Shown here one piece after another: positions 27,700-36,221 of a DNA stretch of 64,000 nt. Under the pieces are notes generated by a model that was not told the DNA's origin, ran no database searches, and worked only from the letters and a program-made list of their open reading frames with translations. The translations under genes and the position numbers were made by a program. This DNA is from JACMLX01 sp040384325 (GTDB lineage Bacteria > Gemmatimonadota > Gemmatimonadetes > Gemmatimonadales > Gemmatimonadaceae): positions 620,001-684,000 of the forward strand of contig JAZKJL010000003.1 of NCBI GenBank assembly GCA_040384325.1, in the 5' to 3' direction. How positions within the stretch are numbered: the stretch's first letter is position 1; each line of letters opens with the position of its first letter.

Positions 27700-28093
27700 C
27701 GATGTTGCGCGCCCGCAGGCGCTGGTGATCGGGCACAAGGACTTCGCCGCCGGCATCGTGTCCGCGGTCACGGCCATCACCGGCCGCGAGGACCTGTTCC
27801 GCACCGCCAGCAACTACGGGCTCGACACCCGCGCCACCGAGGCCATGCTGCGCGAGGCCATCGCCGACGGCGTGGTGATGATCTTCTCCGACCTGCCGGC
27901 CGGCTCCACCACGATGGCGGCGCGGCGCGCGCAGCGCGATTTTCCCACGGTCACGGTGGTCACGGGTGTCAGCCTGCCGGTGCTGCTCGACTATGCTTTC
28001 GCGGCGCCCGATGCCGCACACGCCGCCGATGCCGCGGTGGAGAAGGGGCGCGCCGCCATGATGGTTGCGAGGGGAAAGAGCAGTGCCGATTGA
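27692..28093 (+). CDS. PTS mannose-family EIIA component
   Basis: 133 residues, EIIA-Man fold. The phosphoryl-accepting histidine is His15 in LVIGHKDFAAG. FSDLPAGSTTMAA and VVTGVSLPVLLDY fit the family. It would receive phosphate from HPr and pass it to the EIIB encoded next. It overlaps EIIB by 11 bases. Confidence 0.9.
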   Translation: MSDDVARPQALVIGHKDFAAGIVSAVTAITGREDLFRTASNYGLDTRATEAMLREAIADGVVMIFSDLPAGSTTMAARRAQRDFPTVTVVTGVSLPVLLDYAFAAPDAAHAADAAVEKGRAAMMVARGKSSAD

Positions 28094-28574
28094 ATTGCAT
28101 CGCATCGACGATCGCCTGATCCACGGACAGGTCGTCGTCGGGTGGGGACAGCCGCTCGAGCTGCGCTTCCTCGTGCTGGTCGACGACGAGGTGGCGTCCA
28201 GCGAATGGGAGCAGGAGCTCTATCGCATGGGCGTGCCACCGGACATGCGGGTGGAGTTCGTGTCGGTGGAGCAGGCGATCGAGAAGTACGCCAGCTTCGC
28301 CTCCGATCCACGCCCCGGCATGTTGCTCACCGGCGACATCGACACCATGGCACGCCTCTGCTCCGCCATCCCGGCGCTGCGTCGCGTGAACCTCGGTGGC
28401 GTGCATCATCGCGCCGGCCGCGCGCAGAAGCTGCGCTACATCTTCCTCACGCGCGCCGAAGAAGCGGAGTTGCGTGCGATGGCCGGGCGCGGCGTCGAGA
28501 TCTCGGCGCAGGACGTGCCCGCCGCGCGCGTGATCCCGCTCGACGCCCTCCTCGAGGGCGAGGCGATCGCGTGA
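28083..28574 (+). CDS. PTS mannose/fructose/sorbose-family EIIB component
   Basis: 163 residues from GTG 28083, preceded by AGGGGA seven bases upstream. The active-site histidine is His14 in RIDDRLIHGQVVVGW. MLLTGDIDTMARL and VNLGGVHHRAGR are typical EIIB-Sor/Man stretches. A TTG at 28065 is an alternative but less family-like start. Confidence 0.9.
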   Translation: MPIELHRIDDRLIHGQVVVGWGQPLELRFLVLVDDEVASSEWEQELYRMGVPPDMRVEFVSVEQAIEKYASFASDPRPGMLLTGDIDTMARLCSAIPALRRVNLGGVHHRAGRAQKLRYIFLTRAEEAELRAMAGRGVEISAQDVPAARVIPLDALLEGEAIA

Positions 28575-29263
28575 TCGTCGATGTGCTCGTGCTCGGAACG
28601 CTGGGCGCCATCCTCGGTCTCGACGTGGTGAGTTTTCCGCAGGCGCAGATCTCGCGCCCGATCGTGGCCGCCACGCTGGGCGGCGCGTTCATGGGCGACG
28701 CGGGCGTCGGACTGCTCTGCGGCGTGCTGCTGGAACTGTTCGCGCACGAGACACTGCCGTTCGGCGCCTCGCGCTACCCGGAATGGGGATCCGCGTCGCC
28801 GATCGCCGGTGCCGCCGCGGCGGCGGGTGCGGCCGTCGGCGGGGTGCCGATGTCGTTGCTCTTCGCCGTGCCATTCGGTCTGCTCGTCGCGAGCGTCGGT
28901 GGCTGGTCGATGGTGCAGCTGCGACAGCTCAACGCGCGGCTGGCGCGTCGCCGGCTGGATGCACTGGCACGCGGATCGGCGGCGACGGTGGCCGGGCTGC
29001 AGGTGGCCGGTGCCACCGCCGACCTGGCCCGCTCGGGTCTGATCGCAATGATCGGCGCCGTCTTCGCGCTGCCGACGGTGCGCTGGATCGCCGTGCAACC
29101 CGCACCGCTGGATGGCTACGCGATTCCCATGCTGGCATCACTCGGCGGCGCGGTGGCGGCCGGCGCGGCGTGGAAGATGTTCCACTCCACATCGGGCACG
29201 CAGTGGTTCGGCCTCGCCGGGCTGGGCGTCGGGACGTTGCTGGTTGCGCTGATGAGTCGATGA
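28571..29263 (+). CDS. PTS mannose-family EIIC permease
   Basis: 230 residues from GTG 28571 overlapping the EIIB stop. Hydrophobic throughout, with several membrane helices; GLDVVSFPQAQISRPIVAATL and GVLLELFAHETLPFGASRYPEWG are recognisable EIIC-Man features. It forms the sugar channel with EIID. The sugar is not indicated by the sequence. Confidence 0.85.
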   Translation: MIVDVLVLGTLGAILGLDVVSFPQAQISRPIVAATLGGAFMGDAGVGLLCGVLLELFAHETLPFGASRYPEWGSASPIAGAAAAAGAAVGGVPMSLLFAVPFGLLVASVGGWSMVQLRQLNARLARRRLDALARGSAATVAGLQVAGATADLARSGLIAMIGAVFALPTVRWIAVQPAPLDGYAIPMLASLGGAVAAGAAWKMFHSTSGTQWFGLAGLGVGTLLVALMSR

Positions 29264-30069
29264 CAGGCACCACGCCCGCACCGACACCGCTGCCGGGGCC
29301 TGCCGTGGCGGCGCCGGATTTTCCGCTGCGCACGCGGGCCGCGATCGTGAGCCGGCTGTTCGCCGTGCAGGCGTCGTGGAACTACGAGATCCTGATCGGC
29401 AACGGCATCGGCTTCTGCGTCGAACCGGCGCTGCGTCTGCTGCCTGGTGGCGCGGGCGGCGACGCCTACCGTGCCGCGCTGGCGCGCCAGAGCCAGTACT
29501 TCAATGCGCACCCGTATCTGTCCAGCTTCGCGGTCGGTGCGCTGGCCCGCGCCGAGCTGGAGGGACAGCCGGCGGCACGTATCGAACGCTTCCGTACCGC
29601 GCTCTGCGGACCGCTCGGCAGCGTGGGTGATCGACTGGTGTGGGTGGGGCTGCTGCCGACCTGTTCCTTTGCGGCGCTGTTCCTGTTCGGGGTGGGTGCC
29701 ACGCCGCTGGTCTGCGTGCTGGTCTTCCTTCTGATGTACAATGCGGGGCACGTGGCGCTGCGGCTCTGGGGATTGCAGATGGGCTGGGAGAAGGGGCTCG
29801 GTGTGGCTGCGGCCCTCGGACACCCCATCCTGCGCGAGGGACCGGTCTGGCTCGCGCGTGCCGGCACCTTCCTCGCCGGTGCCGCGGTGCCACTGACGGT
29901 GATGCGATTGGTCGACGGCGGCGGCCTGCCGCGCGTCGGCATCACGCTCGCCGTCGCTGCGGTCGGTGCGAGTGCGCTGGTCCTGTTCCACGGTCGCGTC
30001 GAAGGGTGGCGACTGGCTCTACTCGCCGGGTTTGCAGCGCTTGTCCTCTTTCTCCTTCGTCATGCCTGA
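29260..30069 (+). CDS. PTS mannose-family EIID component
   Basis: 269 residues. Characteristic EIID stretches are RLFAVQASWNYEILIGNGIGF, QSQYFNAHPYLSSFAVGA, GPLGSVGDRLVWVG and YNAGHVALRLWGLQMGWEKG. Several C-terminal membrane helices. ATGA overlap with EIIC and an 8-base overlap with ptsH. Confidence 0.92.
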   Translation: MTGTTPAPTPLPGPAVAAPDFPLRTRAAIVSRLFAVQASWNYEILIGNGIGFCVEPALRLLPGGAGGDAYRAALARQSQYFNAHPYLSSFAVGALARAELEGQPAARIERFRTALCGPLGSVGDRLVWVGLLPTCSFAALFLFGVGATPLVCVLVFLLMYNAGHVALRLWGLQMGWEKGLGVAAALGHPILREGPVWLARAGTFLAGAAVPLTVMRLVDGGGLPRVGITLAVAAVGASALVLFHGRVEGWRLALLAGFAALVLFLLRHA

Positions 30070-30328
30070 GCGCACAGTCGAGATCCTGAACCGCAACGGC
30101 CTGCACGCCCGGCCGGCGGCTGAGGTCGTGAAGACCGCGGCACGCTTCCAGGCAGCCATCACCATCGTGCGCGATGACGTCGAGGTGAATGGCAAGAGCA
30201 TCATGGGCGTGATGATGCTGGCGGCGGAGTGCGGCTCGGCGATCACCATCCGCGCCGAGGGCACGGATGCCGATGCCGCGCTCGAGGCGCTGGCGGCGCT
30301 CGTCGCCGGACGGTTCGGGGAACACTGA
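30062..30328 (+). CDS. ptsH: Phosphocarrier protein HPr
   Basis: 88 residues. The catalytic histidine is His15 in NRNGLHARPAAEVV and the regulatory serine is Ser46 in VNGKSIMGVMML, the site used by HPr kinase. The presence of both in one operon with hprK argues that Ser46 phosphorylation is real here. It overlaps ptsI by one base. Confidence 0.95.
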   Translation: MPERTVEILNRNGLHARPAAEVVKTAARFQAAITIVRDDVEVNGKSIMGVMMLAAECGSAITIRAEGTDADAALEALAALVAGRFGEH

Positions 30329-32127
30329 TGGAGCGGATGCTCCGTGGCTTGCCGGCCTCGCCGGGGATCGTGGCGGGACCGGTGCACCTGCTGCGCTGGG
30401 AAGTGCCCGACGTGCCGCCGCGCATCGTGACCGAGGCCGAGGTGCCGCGCGAGCTGGAGCGATTCCACGAAGCCGTCGCGCGCGCGCAGGATCGCCTGCG
30501 CCACGTGCGTGATCGTGCGGCGCACCAGGCAGGCGTCGAGGAGTCGATGATCTTCGAGGTGCAGATCACGATGCTCGACGATCGTGCGCTGAACTCGGAA
30601 GTGGAGGCGTTCATCCGGGAGCGCCGCGCGGCCGAACATGCGTTCGACCTCGTGATGCTGGAGTGGCGCCGTCGCTTCGGACGCGCGTCGGCGCCGATGC
30701 TGCGTGAACGGGTCGGCGACCTGATGGACCTGCACATCCGTGTGCTCGGCATCCTGCTGGCGCTGCCGGACAGCGATCCGGTGGACCTGCCGAAGGGCAG
30801 CAACGCGATCCTCGTCACGCACGACCTCACGCCATCGCTCACGGTGCAGCTGGATCGCGACGCGATCGCCGCACTCGCCACCGACGAAGGCACCAGCACC
30901 AGTCACGTCGCAATCCTCGCGCGCTCGCTCGGCCTGCCCGCCGTGGTGGGTCTGCGCGACGCGACCACGCGCCTGCGTGGCAACGAGCGTGTGGTGCTCG
31001 ACGGCACCACCGGTGTGCTGGTCGTCAACCCGACCGACGAGGAGATCGCGCAGGCGCGACTACGAGCCGAGCAGGCCGCGATCCTCGAGGAGAGCCTGCG
31101 GGCGCAGGTGAACGTGGCGGCGCAGCTGCGCGGCGGCGAACGCATCTGGCTGCGCGCCAACGTCGACATCCCCGAGGAATCGGAGATCGCGGCCGCCAGC
31201 GGTGCCGATGGCGTGGGCCTGATGCGCACCGAGTTCGTGGTGCTCGGTCGCGCCACGATGCCCGACGAGGACGAGCAGTACCGGGCCTATCGTCGCGTGG
31301 TGGATGCCTTCGCCGGCAAGCCGGTGGTGATCCGCACGTTCGACATCGGTGGCGACAAGCTGCCGGTGGGTGGATTCCCGACGGAGCCGAATCCGTTCCT
31401 CGGCTGGCGCGCGATCCGCATGTGCCTCGACCAGCCGGAGTTGTTCCTGGTGCAGCTGCGCGCCCTGCTGCGTGCGGCGGCGCATGGCGACGTGCGCATC
31501 CTGCTGCCGCTGGTGGTGAGCGTCGACGAAGTGCGCCGCACGCGCGCGCTGATCGCCGAAGCGGCGCGCACGCTCAACGAGCGCGGTGCGGTGTTCCGCG
31601 ACCGCGTGCAGGTGGGCGTGATGATCGAGACGCCGGCCGCCGCGGTGGCGGCCGACACGTTCGTGAACGACGCCGACTTCTTCAGCATCGGGACGAACGA
31701 CCTGGTGCAGTACACGCTGGCGGTGGACCGCGGCAACGTGAACCTCGCCAACCGCTTCACGCCGCTGCATCCGGCGGTGTTGCGCCTGATCCGGCAAACC
31801 GTCGAGGCAGGGAAGAAGCGCGGGCTGGAGGTGGCGGTGTGCGGCGAGATGGGGTCGCAGCCGCTGACGGCCTTCGTGCTGGTGGGGCTGGGCATCCGGC
31901 ACCTCAGCGTGGCTCCCCGGGCGGTGCCGCTGATGAAACGGATGCTGGGCAGCATCAGCGCCGACCTAGCGAAGGAGGCGGCGGACGCGGCCCTGGCCAG
32001 CTCGACGGCAGCGGAGGCGGAGCGGATCGTCCGCCGCCTGCTGCTGGCGGCAGCCCATGACCTGTCGCCGGCCGAGCTTGGGTTGCTCGGCTCGGAGACC
32101 GGGGATATTTTGGGATACGCAGTCTGA
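30328..32127 (+). CDS. ptsI: PTS enzyme I (phosphoenolpyruvate-protein phosphotransferase)
   Basis: 599 residues, standard length. The phospho-histidine is His193 in ATDEGTSTSHVAILARSLG. The PEP-binding barrel has GVGLMRTEF, VVIRTFDIGGDK, LGWRAIRMCL and VAVCGEMGSQP. It starts the phosphorelay EI-HPr-EIIA-EIIB and is the last gene of the run that begins at 16349. Confidence 0.95.
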   Translation: MERMLRGLPASPGIVAGPVHLLRWEVPDVPPRIVTEAEVPRELERFHEAVARAQDRLRHVRDRAAHQAGVEESMIFEVQITMLDDRALNSEVEAFIRERRAAEHAFDLVMLEWRRRFGRASAPMLRERVGDLMDLHIRVLGILLALPDSDPVDLPKGSNAILVTHDLTPSLTVQLDRDAIAALATDEGTSTSHVAILARSLGLPAVVGLRDATTRLRGNERVVLDGTTGVLVVNPTDEEIAQARLRAEQAAILEESLRAQVNVAAQLRGGERIWLRANVDIPEESEIAAASGADGVGLMRTEFVVLGRATMPDEDEQYRAYRRVVDAFAGKPVVIRTFDIGGDKLPVGGFPTEPNPFLGWRAIRMCLDQPELFLVQLRALLRAAAHGDVRILLPLVVSVDEVRRTRALIAEAARTLNERGAVFRDRVQVGVMIETPAAAVAADTFVNDADFFSIGTNDLVQYTLAVDRGNVNLANRFTPLHPAVLRLIRQTVEAGKKRGLEVAVCGEMGSQPLTAFVLVGLGIRHLSVAPRAVPLMKRMLGSISADLAKEAADAALASSTAAEAERIVRRLLLAAAHDLSPAELGLLGSETGDILGYAV

Positions 32128-32172
32128 CATATAAACATTTCCTTATACCTTTTTTCTCTCTCCTCCACGGCT
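32128..32172 (+). promoter_or_regulatory. AT-rich leader before metK with possible promoter
   Basis: A short AT-rich stretch stands out sharply from the surrounding GC. It contains TATAAA (32130-32135) and TATACC (32144-32149), either of which could be a -10 box, followed by a pyrimidine tract up to the GTG start. No convincing -35 and no Shine-Dalgarno sequence are seen. It is too short for a known SAM riboswitch. Confidence 0.4.
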
Positions 32173-33369
32173 GTGGCTGAACGCAATCTCTTTACCTCCG
32201 AATCGGTCACCGAAGGGCATCCGGACAAGGTCGCGGACGCCATCTCCGATGCAGTCCTCGACGCCATCCTGGCCAAGGACGACAAGGCCCGCGTGGCCTG
32301 CGAGACGCTGGTGACGACGGGTCTGGCCGTCGTGGCGGGCGAGATCACCACCTCGGCCTGGGTCGACATCCCGTCCCTCGTGCGCCGCACCATCACCGCC
32401 ATCGGCTACGACGACCCGGAGTACGGGATCGACGGGCGGACCTGCGCCGTGATGAGCACCATCGACAAGCAGTCGCCCGACATCTCCCAGGGCGTCGATA
32501 CCGGTGGCGCCGGTGACCAGGGCATGATGTTCGGCTACGCGACCGACGAGACCGACGAGCTGATGCCGATGCCGATCACGCTCGCGCATCGCATCACCGC
32601 CCGCCTCGCCGAGCTGCGCAAGTCGAAGGCGATCAAGTGGCTGCGTCCCGATGCCAAGAGCCAGGTCACCATCGCCTACGACGAGCAGAACCAGCCCGTC
32701 GGCGTCGACACCGTGGTCGTCTCCACCCAGCACTCGCCGGATGTCTCGCAGAAGACCATCCGCGACACCGTGATCGAGCAGGTGATCATGCCGGTGTTGC
32801 CGGCGGACCTGGTGCAGAAGAAGATCAAGTTCCACATCAACCCGACCGGCAACTTCGTGATCGGTGGCCCGCAAGGTGACTGCGGCCTCACCGGCCGCAA
32901 GATCATCGTCGACACCTACGGCGGCATGGGTCGTCACGGCGGCGGCGCGTTCAGCGGCAAGGACCCGTCGAAGGTTGATCGCAGCGCCTGCTACGCCGCC
33001 CGCTGGGTGGCGAAGAACATCGTCAAGGCGGGCCTCGCGCGCCGCTGCGAAGTGCAGGTGGCGTATGCGATCGGTGTGGTGGAACCGGTCTCGATCCGGG
33101 TCGAGACATTCGGCACCGGCATCGTCGCCGACACCGAGATTACGCGCGCCGTGCGCGAGGTGTTCGACCTCACGCCGAAGGGCATCACCACTGCGCTCGA
33201 CCTGCGCAAGCCGATCTACAGTGCCACCACCGCCTACGGACACTTCGGCCGCACGCCGGGTACCACACGGCATGTGGACATCACGACCGGCAAGGCGTCG
33301 CGGATGTACAATACGTTCACGTGGGAACGCACCAACAAGGCCAAGGAATTGAAGGCCGCCCTGCGCTGA
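32173..33369 (+). CDS. metK: S-adenosylmethionine synthetase
   Basis: 398 residues from GTG. The N-terminal LFTSESVTEGHPDKVADAISD, the GAGDQGMMFGYA loop and the C-terminal GGGAFSGKDPSKVDRSA signature are all present. It makes SAM, which the MtaB and MiaB enzymes in this window consume. Starts after an AT-rich leader that separates it from ptsI. Confidence 0.96.
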   Translation: MAERNLFTSESVTEGHPDKVADAISDAVLDAILAKDDKARVACETLVTTGLAVVAGEITTSAWVDIPSLVRRTITAIGYDDPEYGIDGRTCAVMSTIDKQSPDISQGVDTGGAGDQGMMFGYATDETDELMPMPITLAHRITARLAELRKSKAIKWLRPDAKSQVTIAYDEQNQPVGVDTVVVSTQHSPDVSQKTIRDTVIEQVIMPVLPADLVQKKIKFHINPTGNFVIGGPQGDCGLTGRKIIVDTYGGMGRHGGGAFSGKDPSKVDRSACYAARWVAKNIVKAGLARRCEVQVAYAIGVVEPVSIRVETFGTGIVADTEITRAVREVFDLTPKGITTALDLRKPIYSATTAYGHFGRTPGTTRHVDITTGKASRMYNTFTWERTNKAKELKAALR

Positions 33370-33383
33370 ACGACCGCTGTCAT

Positions 33384-33409
33384 CGGCACCCGCCATCCGG
33401 CGGGTGCCG
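33384..33409 (+). terminator. Hairpin after metK
   Basis: A perfect 11-bp GC-rich stem (CGGCACCCGCC / GGCGGGTGCCG) with a 4-base ATCC loop, 15 bases after the metK stop. There is no U-tract, so termination may be partial. The loop sequence ATCC is the same as in the hairpin after asnS. Confidence 0.6.
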
Positions 33410-33450
33410 TGACACCAGCCCTGGGCCTGCATCACTCGGAGGGACTGTCC

Positions 33451-33972
33451 ATGGTAGAGATGCGCGTGGCGCGACTCGGCGTGGACAGCGCCGCCAACAC
33501 CTACGTGCTGGTCCTGCGCGAGCTGCAGGGCCCGCGCGTGCTGCCGATCTGGATCGGGCAGCCCGAAGCCGAGTCGATCGTGATGGAGCTGCAATCGGTC
33601 GTACGTGAACGGCCGATGACGCACGACCTCGTGAAGCAGATCGTGCTCGGCCTCGGTGCCTCGGTACGGCGCGTGGTCATCAGTCGCGTCGAGCGGGGCA
33701 CCTATTTCGCCGAACTGCAGCTGCAGCGCGACGATGCGCTGGTGTCGGTGGATGCGCGGCCGAGTGACTCGATCGCCATTGCATTGCGCACCGGTGCTGC
33801 CATCTTTGCCGCCGACGACCTGCTGGTCACGCTCGACGATGACGACCAGCCCCTCGTGCCACCGCCGACTCCCGACGGTGAACGAACGTCAGGCACCGAC
33901 ATGAGCCCGGATGAACTCAAGGCGTACCTCCAGCGGTTGCGACCCGAGGACCTCGGCAAGTTCATGCCGTGA
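33451..33972 (+). CDS. Bifunctional nuclease family (DUF151) protein
   Basis: 173 residues from ATG 33451, which is preceded by GGAGGGA. The BFN domain spans most of it: NTYVLVLRELQGPRVLPIWIG, ERPMTHDLVKQI and VDARPSDSIAIALRTGAAIFA. The plant relative has nuclease activity; bacterial roles are unclear. The C-terminal tail (MSPDELKAYLQRLRPEDLGKF) is a small acidic helical extension also seen in other members. Confidence 0.85.
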   Translation: MVEMRVARLGVDSAANTYVLVLRELQGPRVLPIWIGQPEAESIVMELQSVVRERPMTHDLVKQIVLGLGASVRRVVISRVERGTYFAELQLQRDDALVSVDARPSDSIAIALRTGAAIFAADDLLVTLDDDDQPLVPPPTPDGERTSGTDMSPDELKAYLQRLRPEDLGKFMP

Positions 33973-33982
33973 GCGCGGCCTG

Positions 33983-35200
33983 ATGCGTCGTCGCGCCGCA
34001 GCGCTGGTCGTGCTGCTGACCGCCACGCTCTCGCTGCGCGGATTCGCCCAGCAGGCCGCGCCGCCGACCGACACACAGTCCGCTCCCGCTGCGGCGCCCG
34101 CGGACTCCGCAGCGCGCACCGTCACCGGCCGTGTGGTGCGCCCCGGCGTCGAGGCCTTCGAGCCGGTCGGCGGCACCTGGGTCACGCTGCATCGTGTGGG
34201 TCGCGATCGCGCCGGTCCGCTGGATTCCGTGCGCACCGAGCCCGATGGTGCATACCGTTTCGCCTATCGCCTCAGCGGCGCCAGCGACGCGATCTATTTC
34301 GTGTCGGCCAGCTACGCCGGCATCGCCTATTTCTCGTCGGGACTTTCGGCCACCGACGTGGCGGGGCAGGACGCCGAGATCCAGGTGTTCGACACCACGT
34401 CCACCGGCATCCGGCTCACCGTTCGCGGACGGCACATCATCCTCTCGGCCGCCACCGGCGGCACGCGGCGCGCGATCATCGAGGTGTTCGAGATCACCAA
34501 CGATTCCAGCCGCACGCTGATCGGTGCCAACGAAAAGGCCGCCACGTTCCGCGTGCGCATTCCGCAGGGTGCGCAGGACTTCAAGGTGGCGCAGGGCGAC
34601 GTGCCACCCGACGCGGTGACGAATGTGGATGGCGAGGTGCTGGTGCAGATGCCGTTCGCACCGGGACTGAAGCGATTGTCGTTCTCGTATTCCGTCGATG
34701 CGGACGCCTTCCCGCTGCAGGTGCCGGTGCAGTTCGCCACCGGCGTGCTGGAAGTGCTGGCCGAGGATCCGCAGGCCACCGTGTCGGCGCCGAAGGTCGC
34801 CGAGACCGCGCCGGCGTCGATCGATGGCCGCAACTTCCGTCGCTTCCTGGGCAACGACGTGCCGGCCAACGGCGTGCTGGAGATGGACCTGCCGGGCAGT
34901 GGGCAGTCGCAGAAGACGCGGATCGTGTTCTCGCTGGTGGCCGCGATCGCACTGGCGATGCTGGTGTCACTGGCGCGCGCGTTCGGACGCCGCACTGCAC
35001 CGCGCACGCCGAGTGCGCTGTCGGCGGCGGCGGCGGATCGCGAGGCCGAACGACTGGCGCGACAGATCGCCGACCTGGATGCGAAGTTCGAGCGTGCGCG
35101 TGAGCCCGACGAGGCGGCGCGCGTGGCCTACCAGGGTGAGCGGGCACGGCTCAAGGATGCGCTGACCACGGCGCTCATCAGTCGCGACGCGGCGCGCTGA
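33983..35200 (+). CDS. Exported, membrane-anchored protein with a carboxypeptidase-regulatory-like domain
   Basis: 405 residues. A signal peptide ends near GFAQ (residue 23). Residues about 45-140 look like a CarboxypepD_reg/Ig-like fold (VTGRVVRPGVEAFEPVGG, EPDGAYRFAYRL). A membrane helix lies at about 313-333, followed by a charged coiled coil at 352-385 that would be cytoplasmic. Such a layout suggests linking an extracytoplasmic domain to a cytoplasmic partner. Function unknown. Confidence 0.65.
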   Translation: MRRRAAALVVLLTATLSLRGFAQQAAPPTDTQSAPAAAPADSAARTVTGRVVRPGVEAFEPVGGTWVTLHRVGRDRAGPLDSVRTEPDGAYRFAYRLSGASDAIYFVSASYAGIAYFSSGLSATDVAGQDAEIQVFDTTSTGIRLTVRGRHIILSAATGGTRRAIIEVFEITNDSSRTLIGANEKAATFRVRIPQGAQDFKVAQGDVPPDAVTNVDGEVLVQMPFAPGLKRLSFSYSVDADAFPLQVPVQFATGVLEVLAEDPQATVSAPKVAETAPASIDGRNFRRFLGNDVPANGVLEMDLPGSGQSQKTRIVFSLVAAIALAMLVSLARAFGRRTAPRTPSALSAAAADREAERLARQIADLDAKFERAREPDEAARVAYQGERARLKDALTTALISRDAAR

Positions 35201-35228
35201 TGCTGCCGCGATCACGCGGGCGCTGACC

Positions 35229-36221
35229 ATGACGAGCATGCACCGCCGGCCGGCGGTGCTGTGGGGTGGCATCGCCACGGCGATGATCGCACTGGTGATC
35301 GCGTCGCTGGCCATCGGTGCGGTGCCGTTGGCGCCACTCGACGTGGTGCGCGCACTGGGTGGGGCGGGGGATCCGCTGGCGATCACCATCGTGCGAGACC
35401 TGCGACTGCCGCGCGTGGCGCTGGCGATCCTGGTCGGCTGCGCGCTCGGCAGCAGTGGCGCCGCGTTGCAGGGCACGTTGCGCAATGCGCTGGCCGAGCC
35501 GTACCTGCTCGGCGTGTCGGGTGGTGCGGCCGTCGGTGCCGTGTTGGCGATGACGCTCGGCATCACCGGCGCGGCGGCGGTGCCGCTGCTGGCGTTCGCC
35601 GGAGCCATCGGCGCGGTGGTGCTGGTGCTGTCGCTGGCGCGCGCGGCCGGTGGATTGCGTGATCCACGCATGCTGCTGATGGCCGGCGTGATCATCGGCG
35701 CGTTCGCGAATGCGGCGATCCTGATCCTGCTCGCCGATGCGTCGCCGGATCGCGTGCGCGGCGCGATGTGGTGGATGGCGGGCAGCCTCACCGATGCGTC
35801 GTGGCTGCGTGTGGTGTGGCTGGCGGTGTACGTGGTGATCGGTGTCGCGCTGCTCTTCACCCGCGGCCGTTTGCTCGACGTGCTGGCGCTGGGTGAGGAG
35901 TCGGCCGCGGCACTCGGCGCCGACGTGCCGGGCACCACGCGCCAGGTGTTCCTCATCAGTGCACTGTTGGCGGCAGCGAGCGTGGCGGCGGCAGGATTGA
36001 TCGGCTTCGTCGGCCTGGTGGTGCCGAACATCGTGCGCGCCTTCGGCGTGGTGCGACATCGGGCACTGATCGTGAGCGCGGCGGCGGGCGGTGCGGTGCT
36101 GGTGCTGCTGGCGGATCTCGTCGCGCGCACCGTGCGTGCGCCGTTGGAGCTGCCGCTCGGTGCGATCACGGCGCTGATCGGTGTGCCGGTGTTCCTGGTG
36201 CGTTTGCGTCGCCTGCGATGA
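35229..36221 (+). CDS. FecCD/BtuC-type ABC transporter permease
   Basis: 330 residues, about nine to ten membrane helices. Family stretches: LRLPRVALAILVGCALGSSGAALQG, RNALAEPYLLGVSGGAAVGA, LLDVLALGEESAAALG and GLIGFVGLVVPNIVR. The family imports siderophores, haem or cobalamin. The ATPase gene follows with ATGA overlap. No substrate-binding protein is nearby, so the substrate is open; cobalamin would fit the mutase at 13847 but that is inference. Confidence 0.88.
   Translation: MTSMHRRPAVLWGGIATAMIALVIASLAIGAVPLAPLDVVRALGGAGDPLAITIVRDLRLPRVALAILVGCALGSSGAALQGTLRNALAEPYLLGVSGGAAVGAVLAMTLGITGAAAVPLLAFAGAIGAVVLVLSLARAAGGLRDPRMLLMAGVIIGAFANAAILILLADASPDRVRGAMWWMAGSLTDASWLRVVWLAVYVVIGVALLFTRGRLLDVLALGEESAAALGADVPGTTRQVFLISALLAAASVAAAGLIGFVGLVVPNIVRAFGVVRHRALIVSAAAGGAVLVLLADLVARTVRAPLELPLGAITALIGVPVFLVRLRRLR

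Noticed and set aside
32128..32172. SAM riboswitch before metK
   Set aside because: The leader is about 45 bases and lacks the conserved stems.
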